Source: Bacillota bacterium (lineage in GTDB: Bacteria; Bacillota; Clostridia; Lachnospirales; Lachnospiraceae). Taken from it: 13,032 nucleotides of DNA. The notes beneath the pieces were generated by a model. It was not told where the DNA came from, ran no database searches, and saw nothing but the letters and a program-made list of their open reading frames with translations. Made by a program: the position numbers and the translations under genes. Position 1 is the stretch's first letter, and every line of letters starts with the position of its first letter. Location of the stretch: NCBI GenBank assembly GCA_023424995.1, contig JAFADH010000025.1, forward strand, positions 1 through 13,032. The letters run 5' to 3'. Below are positions 1 through 5,747 of the stretch, piece after piece.

Positions 1-6
1 TATAAT
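1..6 (+). promoter_or_regulatory. -10 box of the attenuator-controlled operon
   Basis: The window opens with a perfect TATAAT, about 26 bases before the leader-peptide start codon and followed by an AT-rich stretch suited to a start site near position 12-14. The -35 element would lie outside the window, so the promoter cannot be completed here. It would drive the leader peptide, the terminator and, on read-through, the four-gene operon. Confidence 0.6.
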
Positions 7-31
7 AAACTATAGAAAGGAAGGTGACGTC

Positions 32-106
32 ATGCTTTGTATTAATCAAAACTCAAATAATAATAAATCGTACTCGTGCTATCCGAATTGGCATGGCGTT
101 TATTAG
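32..106 (+). CDS. 24-aa regulatory leader peptide (MLCINQ...)
   Basis: This 24-codon ORF (ATG at 32, TAG at 104-106) has a strong ribosome site, AAGGAAGGTG, about seven bases before the ATG. The peptide begins MLCINQNSNNNKS and ends PNWHGVY. It lies directly between a -10 box and a hairpin plus intrinsic terminator, and its stop codon falls inside the first hairpin. That layout, and the MLC start, resemble the leader ORFs of ribosome-protection tetracycline resistance genes such as tet(M), where ribosome behaviour on the leader controls termination. The resemblance is from memory, not from an alignment. The peptide itself probably has no function after synthesis; the act of translating it is the likely signal. 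Runs of Asn codons and AT-rich codons early in the ORF may influence ribosome speed. Confidence 0.65.
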   Translation: MLCINQNSNNNKSYSCYPNWHGVY

Positions 107-118
107 CGCCTTTAATTC
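85..118 (+). promoter_or_regulatory. Hairpin across the leader-peptide stop codon
   Basis: GAATT (85-89) can pair with AATTC (114-118), and inside it GGCG (95-98) with CGCC (107-110). The leader TAG at 104-106 lies in the apical loop. A ribosome finishing or stalling on the leader would cover one arm. It is placed as an anti-terminator, pause or sequestering hairpin upstream of the terminator at 131-157. The stem is interrupted, so stability is uncertain without folding. Confidence 0.45.
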
Positions 119-130
119 ATCCGTTTAGAT

Positions 131-157
131 GCCCGGGTAATTTACTCGGGCTTTTTT
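131..157 (+). terminator. Intrinsic terminator/attenuator before the operon
   Basis: GCCCGGGTA (131-139) pairs with TACTCGGGC (143-151), with one G-T wobble and a 3-base loop, followed at once by six T (152-157). It lies between the leader peptide and the first operon gene with no other promoter evident, so transcripts must pass it to reach the operon. This makes it a transcription attenuator rather than the end of an upstream gene. Confidence 0.8.
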
Positions 158-204
158 GTGCCCATTTTTGAGTGGAACTTAAAAGCTACGGAATAAGGAG
201 AATT

Positions 205-363
205 ATGAAAAAGAAAAAATCAAATTTATTGATACTTACAAAAGAATCTCAGGCTGACCGAAAAAAACGTGTTTCCTGTGGTGTTAAATACCGTGCAGCC
301 GTTTTTGAAAATAAGAAAAAGCGGCAAAAATACAAAAATGATTATAGTGAGGAAATAATATGA
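205..363 (+). CDS. 52-aa lysine/arginine-rich small protein, first gene of the operon
   Basis: I chose ATG 205 because AAGGAG lies four bases upstream; an in-frame ATG at 172 has no ribosome site and lies close to the terminator. The product is 52 aa, highly basic (starting MKKKKSNLL, with further clusters DRKKR and NKKKRQKYK) and ends with an acidic tail, YSEEII. It has no membrane segment and a single cysteine. I do not recognise a family. Its TGA overlaps the ATG of the ATPase gene by four bases (ATGA at 360-363), so the two are translationally coupled. It could be a nucleic-acid- or ribosome-binding accessory peptide, or serve mainly to couple translation into the operon; both are guesses from charge and position. 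Codon use is A-rich compared with the ATPase gene after it. Confidence 0.65.
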   Translation: MKKKKSNLLILTKESQADRKKRVSCGVKYRAAVFENKKKRQKYKNDYSEEII

Positions 364-1412
364 ATATTCCATTGAGTGTAAACCAAACCGAATTGCTGGA
401 TGTATTACTGAATGTGGCTATTACCCGTCCCGTCTTTATCTGGGGCGCTCCGGGAATCGGTAAATCCTCAATAGTAGAAAACTTTGCTGAGTCCCTCGGA
501 CTGCCCTGCGTGTCGCTTCTGGGCAGCCAGCTTGCCCCAGAGGATATTATCGGCGTTCCGCAGATTATTGATGGTAAAAGTGTGTTCTGCCCTCCCCGAA
601 TAATTGCGAGAGAAGAGCCTTATTGCCTGTTTTTGGATGAACTTAACTCATGTTCACAAGAGGTGCAAAAGGCTTTTTACAGTCTGATTCATGATCGGCG
701 TATCGGAGAATATTTTCTACCGGAGGGTTCGATTATCGTAGGTGCCGGTAATCGTGCGCAGGACAATGCGATTGTTAAACCTATGTCCTCAGCTTTGATC
801 AATCGAATGTTTCATGTGGAGTTGATTGCCTCTCATCGCAATTGGCTCGAGTGGGCAGGTCAAAGCGGTATCCATCCATACGTAATCGAGTACATCGGTT
901 TGCGGCCGGATCATCTCTGGAGGCAACCGCCCAAAACCGAGGAACCGTTTTCCACTCCACGTTCCTGGCATATGCTGTCCGATGCAATTTATAGTTATGG
1001 AGATAAAATAACAGAAAAACAGTTGGAGATTCTGGCCTCTGGCTGTCTGTCTCCTCATCATGCGATGCAGTTTCGTGCTTTCGTCAAGCAAATCCGCAAC
1101 CGCTATGCTCTTTCCGCTATCATTAATGGTGATCAGAAGTGGCCAAACGCTCCAGAAGACAGGGACGCCCTCTATTTTCTTGCTCAGAGTTTTAAGACAC
1201 AGCTTATTAAGGAATTGCCGTCTGATAAAAATAATCTTTCTGGCACAACGCAGGATTTGGCTTTCAGGTCAAAAGCATTAATGAAGGATTTAGCGAATAT
1301 CAGCCTCGAAATAGCGCAGATGACTGTATCGGCAGAGGATGATAACGCCCTGCCCGATTGGTTTGTTGTGGAAATCATACGTGATTTACCCAGACTGGCG
1401 GTGAAAAAATAA
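360..1412 (+). CDS. MoxR-type AAA+ ATPase
   Basis: A 350-aa AAA+ ATPase of the MoxR/AAA_5 kind. The core is complete: Walker A GAPGIGKSS (residues 29-37), Walker B CLFLDELN (89-96, with D93 and E94), sensor 1 around N131 in VGAGN, a probable arginine finger R149 in ALINRM, and a sensor-2-like STPRSW (about 198-203). The C-terminal third is helical and is not assigned. Such ATPases form rings that remodel a partner carrying a VWA domain, and the next gene encodes exactly that. The ATG overlaps the stop of the preceding small gene by four bases and the gene's TAA shares one base with the next ATG (1412), so all three are translated as a coupled set. No export signal is seen; it should be cytoplasmic. 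The family call is secure, the substrate is unknown. Confidence 0.9.
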   Translation: MNIPLSVNQTELLDVLLNVAITRPVFIWGAPGIGKSSIVENFAESLGLPCVSLLGSQLAPEDIIGVPQIIDGKSVFCPPRIIAREEPYCLFLDELNSCSQEVQKAFYSLIHDRRIGEYFLPEGSIIVGAGNRAQDNAIVKPMSSALINRMFHVELIASHRNWLEWAGQSGIHPYVIEYIGLRPDHLWRQPPKTEEPFSTPRSWHMLSDAIYSYGDKITEKQLEILASGCLSPHHAMQFRAFVKQIRNRYALSAIINGDQKWPNAPEDRDALYFLAQSFKTQLIKELPSDKNNLSGTTQDLAFRSKALMKDLANISLEIAQMTVSAEDDNALPDWFVVEIIRDLPRLAVKK

Positions 1413-3205
1413 TGTCCAAGGTAAAGCAACGACAAAAAGAGCAGTACGATATCGCCACGCAAAATTTCAATGCAGGATGTACACTGGTGAATAACCATCC
1501 ATTATTTTACCCTCTGATGAATGAGGTATATGTGCGCAGGGATAAAAATAGTAATTATCCTGAAAACGGGCTCGCTTTTGTAACAAAAGACGGATATATC
1601 ATGTGCAATCCAAAGCTGCGTGCTGAGCCGGAGCAGTGGGCACGCGCTCTGACTCATTGTCTGCTGCATTTAGGCCTGGAGCATTTTCAGTTAAAAGAGC
1701 AGCCAATCCTATGGAACATGGCTTGTGACTGTGTTGTTGAAAAATTTTTAAATGATTTGAAGTTTGGTACACCTTTGTATGGAGCCTCTCTCCCTATGGG
1801 GATCCACGATGAAGAGCGGTTATACCAGCGGATACAGGGATCATCAGAAAAGGAGGAATACTCTGGATTTGGCACAGCTGGCGAAAAGGTTCAAGATATG
1901 ATCTTTGAAGATGATAGCCGTTACGGTAAGCCAACCAGATGGTCAAAGCTATTCGCGGCCGGCCTGTCTGCTGCTGTTCGCAGCGCAGTAAGCGTGGCAT
2001 CCGGTGAACTAAAAAATCTTTGTGCTGACCCAGACGAATCTGTAAAAAGCAAAGCATACCGCGCCAAGCAGTGGTTCATTTCCAGTTACCCGCTTCTGGG
2101 TGCCATTGCCGCAAATTTCAATTTAATTGAAGACTATCAAATCTGCCGGCGTATGGAAATTACCATCGCAGCAATCTCACCGTCTTTATCTGAAATTTAT
2201 ATCAATCCATCTTATCTACTGGATGACGAAGAAATTCGCTTCGTTATGGCGCACGAATTCTTGCATGCTGCGCTTAGGCATGACGCGCGGTTGGAATGGC
2301 GTGACAGCTATCTTTGGAATGTAGCCTGTGACTATGTAATCAACCAGTGGCTAACCGAAATGGGAATTGGTGAACGTCCGGATGGCCTTTTATACGATGA
2401 GCAGTTCAAAGGTATGAATGCAGAGGCAATCTATGACCGTATCGTTACTGATATGCGTACCTACCGCAAACTTGCCACATTACGAGGTGTGGGTCTCGGA
2501 GATATTCTGCCTGGTCAGCGCAGTTCTTCCTCTGATGTGGATTTAGACACCTTTTATCGCCGCGCATTAGCACAGGGACTTTCCTATCATCAAGAACAGG
2601 GGCGCGGTTACCTTCCCGAAGGCTTAATTGAAGAGATCCGGGCATTATCCCATCCTCCTATTCCATGGGATGTGGAATTAGCCTGTTGGTTTGATGAGCA
2701 ATTTTCCCCAATTGAAAAAACACGTTCCTATGCAAGGCCCAGCCGTCGTCAATCTTCCACTCCTGATATTCCCCGCCCTAACTGGGTTGTTTCTCAGGCG
2801 GCGATGGACGGCAGAACCTTTGGTGTGGTTCTGGACACTTCCGGATCGATGGAACGAGGATTATTGGCCACGGCACTTGGTGCCATAGCAAGTTACAGTA
2901 CGGCTCGGGATGTCCCTGCGGCACGTGTAGTATTCTGCGATGCGGAAGCTTACGATGCAGGATACTTAAGGCCGGATGATATCGCCGGAACCGTGAAGAT
3001 AAAAGGCCGCGGCGGTACTATATTGCAACCTGGCATTGATTTGCTTGAAAAAGCTGAGGATTTTCCCAGTGAAGCACCGATTTTGATTATTACAGACGGT
3101 TACTGCGATAAAGTGATTCTACACGGCAGGGAACACGCGTTTTTAGTGCCGCAGAGAGCTAATCTGCCTTTTGTCCCAAAAGGGAAAGTATTTAGAATGA
3201 GGTGA
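1412..3205 (+). CDS. DUF2201-like metallopeptidase/VWA protein with a duplicated peptidase-like domain
   Basis: A 597-aa protein, the expected VWA partner of the upstream ATPase. The C-terminal VWA-like domain has a full MIDAS set: DTSGS (475-479), GRGGT (532-536) and TDG (561-563). N-terminal to it is a zinc-metallopeptidase-like domain with HEFLHAALRH (281-290), giving H281, E282, H285 and H290, followed by LWNVACDYVI (301-310). An earlier stretch repeats this pattern: HCLLHLGLEH (82-91), then LWNMACDCVV (100-109), and both copies end in a similar YxRI element (138-141 and 341-344). In the first copy the catalytic Glu is Cys83, so it is probably inactive. Pairing of a MoxR ATPase with a DUF2201-type protein is established; the double domain is unusual as far as I know. 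Actual peptidase activity is unproven in this family. It starts at the ATG sharing a base with the previous stop. Confidence 0.88.
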   Translation: MSKVKQRQKEQYDIATQNFNAGCTLVNNHPLFYPLMNEVYVRRDKNSNYPENGLAFVTKDGYIMCNPKLRAEPEQWARALTHCLLHLGLEHFQLKEQPILWNMACDCVVEKFLNDLKFGTPLYGASLPMGIHDEERLYQRIQGSSEKEEYSGFGTAGEKVQDMIFEDDSRYGKPTRWSKLFAAGLSAAVRSAVSVASGELKNLCADPDESVKSKAYRAKQWFISSYPLLGAIAANFNLIEDYQICRRMEITIAAISPSLSEIYINPSYLLDDEEIRFVMAHEFLHAALRHDARLEWRDSYLWNVACDYVINQWLTEMGIGERPDGLLYDEQFKGMNAEAIYDRIVTDMRTYRKLATLRGVGLGDILPGQRSSSSDVDLDTFYRRALAQGLSYHQEQGRGYLPEGLIEEIRALSHPPIPWDVELACWFDEQFSPIEKTRSYARPSRRQSSTPDIPRPNWVVSQAAMDGRTFGVVLDTSGSMERGLLATALGAIASYSTARDVPAARVVFCDAEAYDAGYLRPDDIAGTVKIKGRGGTILQPGIDLLEKAEDFPSEAPILIITDGYCDKVILHGREHAFLVPQRANLPFVPKGKVFRMR

Positions 3206-3209
3206 ACGT

Positions 3210-4544
3210 ATGAATAAATCACAGTTTAAACATGATTTTCTGAGAGGTTTGGGATCCGCGTTAATTGAACTGAACTCAACCTGTAATCCAAAGCAGTTTC
3301 GTGAAATTGTAATGTATGGCTGTCTGCATAACACAACTTATGATATGCAATGTGAGGGGGACCGTGGCTGGTATCTGTATCAGGCGGCACAACTTGTCGA
3401 AGATAAAGAAGCCATCGAATCTGCTGTCATTCATAAATTTATCCGGTATAAATATGGTGATTGGCTATTTGTTCAATTCACTTCAATTTTGCATTACTTT
3501 GCAAAAGAAGGAAGCGAAAATGCCCGTGCTGCTCTTTATCGGAAATATGACACAATTTTATATGAACTTTCCTCAAAGAAAAGAATGTCAGACAGAATAT
3601 ATTGCCAACGCGATATGTATGACGATCTTTGCATTTGGCTGACTTCGCTTGACGGATGGAACATGTTCAAACGTGTTGTGCAGGATGTAAGCGAACTATT
3701 GTTACCGAAAGATACTGATTGCTTCTTCTCAGAGTGGTTTTATGATAACTCGAAAGGAAAATTCAGTAAAGTACGTGTGGAAAATTATTTACTAAAGCAG
3801 TCTAAAAAATCCCAGTTTGTACGCGTTTATTACGAAAAATCAAAGGAGTGGGATAATCATGTATATGAAAAATCTCCTGTTCCAACATTGGATGAATTTA
3901 TTAATTTAGCGTTTAGTAAGAATGTTAGGATAAGGGGTCTTGCTCTAAGCTTCTCTAAAAATGCAAGTCGCGAAGATTTAGATAAATTAGCACAGTTGGC
4001 TACCCGGGAAACCCATCCAGAGATTAAGGTTAATCTCTTACGGCCCTTTCGACGAGTAAAATATCCCTTTCCAACAAGTGTACTGTTTGAGTTGAGTAAA
4101 AGTGACGATGAAAATCTTCGTGATGTAGCATTTGATATTATGGAGAAAAATCCATTGCCCGAGTATCGTGAGTTTTCCTTATCTCTCATAGATCAGAAAA
4201 AAGATGTTGTAAATGCAATATCTTTACTTGCCCGTACCTTTCGCCCAGAGGATGAACCTTTATTGCTCGGCATAGTAAAATCTTTACCGCTCACATATGA
4301 TGATGGTAATTGGCATGCAGCTTTCATGGATGTAGAAGATGGGATAAAATACATGCGAGGCAAACCCAAGACTGATATTCTGGAATACCTATATCGCAAC
4401 ACATTATGTGGAAGCTGCCGTGAGCGTATAGTCCGCTTAATGCACAAGAAAAAAGTGCTTACTAACGCCATTTTAGAAGAATGCCGATTTGATTCCAACA
4501 GTGATATCAGAACCTTTGCCAATAAGATAAAACTTCCTCTGTAA
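3210..4544 (+). CDS. 444-aa probable HEAT-like helical-repeat protein, last gene of the operon
   Basis: ATG 3210 follows GAGGTGA by four bases, and only four bases separate it from the previous stop, so it belongs to the same operon. The 444-aa product has no catalytic motif, signal peptide or membrane segment. From about residue 225 it shows repeating helix pairs with D/N and E-rich turns, for example VRIRGLALSFSKNASRED, then ETHPEIKVNLLRPF, then DDENLRDVAFDIM and SNSDIRTFANKI near the end, the usual look of HEAT-like repeats. The N-terminal half is also mainly helical (YQAAQLVEDKEAIESAV) and contains aromatic-rich stretches. Such proteins are scaffolds or target binders. With an ATPase and a VWA partner beside it, a substrate-recognition role is a reasonable inference. 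The repeat call comes from reading helical periodicity by eye. Confidence 0.75.
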   Translation: MNKSQFKHDFLRGLGSALIELNSTCNPKQFREIVMYGCLHNTTYDMQCEGDRGWYLYQAAQLVEDKEAIESAVIHKFIRYKYGDWLFVQFTSILHYFAKEGSENARAALYRKYDTILYELSSKKRMSDRIYCQRDMYDDLCIWLTSLDGWNMFKRVVQDVSELLLPKDTDCFFSEWFYDNSKGKFSKVRVENYLLKQSKKSQFVRVYYEKSKEWDNHVYEKSPVPTLDEFINLAFSKNVRIRGLALSFSKNASREDLDKLAQLATRETHPEIKVNLLRPFRRVKYPFPTSVLFELSKSDDENLRDVAFDIMEKNPLPEYREFSLSLIDQKKDVVNAISLLARTFRPEDEPLLLGIVKSLPLTYDDGNWHAAFMDVEDGIKYMRGKPKTDILEYLYRNTLCGSCRERIVRLMHKKKVLTNAILEECRFDSNSDIRTFANKIKLPL

Positions 4545-4592
4545 ACGAAATCGCTTCATGCTGACTTATTTATGAGGACGACCTTGAAAATC

Positions 4593-4627
4593 ATGGGCAA
4601 GAACCTCTGAAAACTGGACTTGCCCAT
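4593..4627 (+). other. Hairpin after the HEAT-like gene
   Basis: ATGGGCAAG (4593-4601) pairs with CTTGCCCAT (4619-4627), a perfect 9-bp stem with a 17-base loop, 49 bases after the operon's last stop codon. No T-run follows on either strand, so it is not a classic intrinsic terminator. It may stabilise the 3' end of the mRNA. The rest of 4545-4690 shows no convincing ORF. Confidence 0.4.
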
Positions 4628-4690
4628 AAATGACTATCAAAATTAACGTCGGTTTCCTAAGCTTACACTGACTTTGAAACGGTCTCAGCA

Positions 4691-4724
4691 AAAAACGGGA
4701 AAACCATATTTCTAAGGTTTTCCC
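4691..4724 (-). terminator. Intrinsic terminator of the GH115 cluster
   Basis: GGGAAAACC (4697-4705) pairs with GGTTTTCCC (4716-4724). Read on the minus strand it is followed by G and a run of T (4691-4695 region), a good terminator about 95 bases beyond the stop of the 214-aa gene. Plus-strand read-through from the HEAT-like gene meets only a weak T tract, so it mainly serves the minus strand. A closely similar stem and flank occurs at 12959-12999 beside the tmRNA-like 3' end. Confidence 0.7.
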
Positions 4725-4819
4725 ATTCATTTTGTATTCGGTGTTTCTGAATGAAAATCCCGGGCTAATCATATTTTCCACCTCTGGGCTAAGTTGCCGT
4801 AATTTAAATATTGCAGGTC

Positions 4820-5464
4820 TCACTCTTCATAATAGGCAAATATGGTATCAATATGTTTAAAGTACAAATACCCATCCTCCCAAGGTTGAAAATGCAGGTC
4901 CATTCTGGAATCGTTCCAATTCACCGGTGTACCGGAGGTATTTAACTTTTTAACTGCCAAGGGCTCCTCCACTACAGCCGGGAATTCCTGATATCCAAAG
5001 AGAAGATTCTCATGCATGGCAATAATCTCATATTTGGGACCTAAGAATGCTCTCTCCTCCTGAAGCTGGTAATGATAATATATGTAACTGCTTACCATCT
5101 CCGGTTTCAAGTGTGCAACTCGTCCCTTCCTGTTGTCTACCGGACCTTTTCTTACCCAGTGTTCTGCACTGACCGGTTCGTTAAAGTGAAAGACACCGAC
5201 CATTGGAATCCATTTGCGCTTAACCTGTTTGCCCGGCCAGTCTTCCAGGTAATCCCCTATACCGGCAAATATCTCATCAGGACATAGCCCCTCCCGTAAA
5301 GCTTCACAATACAGGAATATATTCCTTTCCCAGTAAAAAGCGGCAAACACCATGGAATGTCCCGCCTTCACCAGGTGTAATGCCTGTTTATCCTTTTTTA
5401 ATAAATCAATTACCTTTTCTTCGTAACCATTTTTGATTTGCGCTCGATAAATCAGTCGTTTCAT
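4820..5464 (-). CDS. 214-aa probable dimeric alpha/beta-barrel protein of the GH115 cluster
   Basis: The product starts MKRLIYRAQIKNGYEEKV. Its N-terminal part has the beta-strand, helix with EEKVIDLLKK, strand rhythm of dimeric alpha/beta-barrel proteins such as L-rhamnose mutarotase and EthD-like families; the later half (about 120-214: MVSSYIYYHYQLQEER, then YLYFKHIDTIFAYYEE) may be a second such unit. It is rich in Trp, Tyr and His, as expected for a carbohydrate-handling pocket. The ATG is preceded by TAAGGA with a spacing of about eight bases. It follows a GH115 gene on the same strand and precedes a terminator, so a role in uronic acid or xylose handling, perhaps as a mutarotase, is inferred. 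The family assignment is tentative; no catalytic residue can be named. There is no signal peptide, so it is cytoplasmic. Confidence 0.6.
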   Translation of the reverse strand: MKRLIYRAQIKNGYEEKVIDLLKKDKQALHLVKAGHSMVFAAFYWERNIFLYCEALREGLCPDEIFAGIGDYLEDWPGKQVKRKWIPMVGVFHFNEPVSAEHWVRKGPVDNRKGRVAHLKPEMVSSYIYYHYQLQEERAFLGPKYEIIAMHENLLFGYQEFPAVVEEPLAVKKLNTSGTPVNWNDSRMDLHFQPWEDGYLYFKHIDTIFAYYEE

Positions 5465-5487
5465 ATTATTATCCTTATTTTATTAAT

Positions 5488-5651
5488 TTATATCACCGTG
5501 TTAATAATTGCTTTATATATATCCTCAATACCGATCTCGATTTTCTTATGGCAGGACTCATACAGGGTAAATTCATACTCCTCTTCTCTCATACACTGCC
5601 ATATGTTGTACAGCCTCCAAGACTCCTATTTTCTAAATCATTTAATCTCAT
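5488..5651 (-). pseudogene. Broken small ORF between the GH115 and barrel-protein genes
   Basis: On the minus strand an ATG at 5651 opens MRLNDLENRS, which soon runs into a stop. A one-base shift leads into a second frame, open from 5625 to the TAA at 5490-5488, that reads WRLYNIWQCMREEEYEF and ends EDIYKAIINTVI. The second frame has protein-like composition, with acidic helix-like stretches, but no usable start of its own apart from an ATG at 5592 without a ribosome site. Together this looks like a 50-60 aa gene damaged by a frameshift, or a 34-aa peptide. It ends 23 bases before the 214-aa gene. The family is not recognised. The remaining spacer, 5652-5747, holds nothing I can name. Confidence 0.3.
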
Positions 5652-5747
5652 AAATCGTTCAATTCCCCATCCTTATCAGCCAGGCTTGCTTGATAAATTT
5701 CCCCTTATTACTACTACACTGATTTATAATTTTATTATCCGGATTAA

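Noticed and set aside
1..171. Remnant of a tet resistance gene itself
   Set aside because: Only the leader layout is tet-like; no ribosome-protection protein sequence follows, and the next genes are well started and coupled.
4566..4823. 85-codon minus-strand ORF
   Set aside because: It runs through the terminator hairpin of the GH115 cluster, has no ribosome site and has composition unlike a protein gene.
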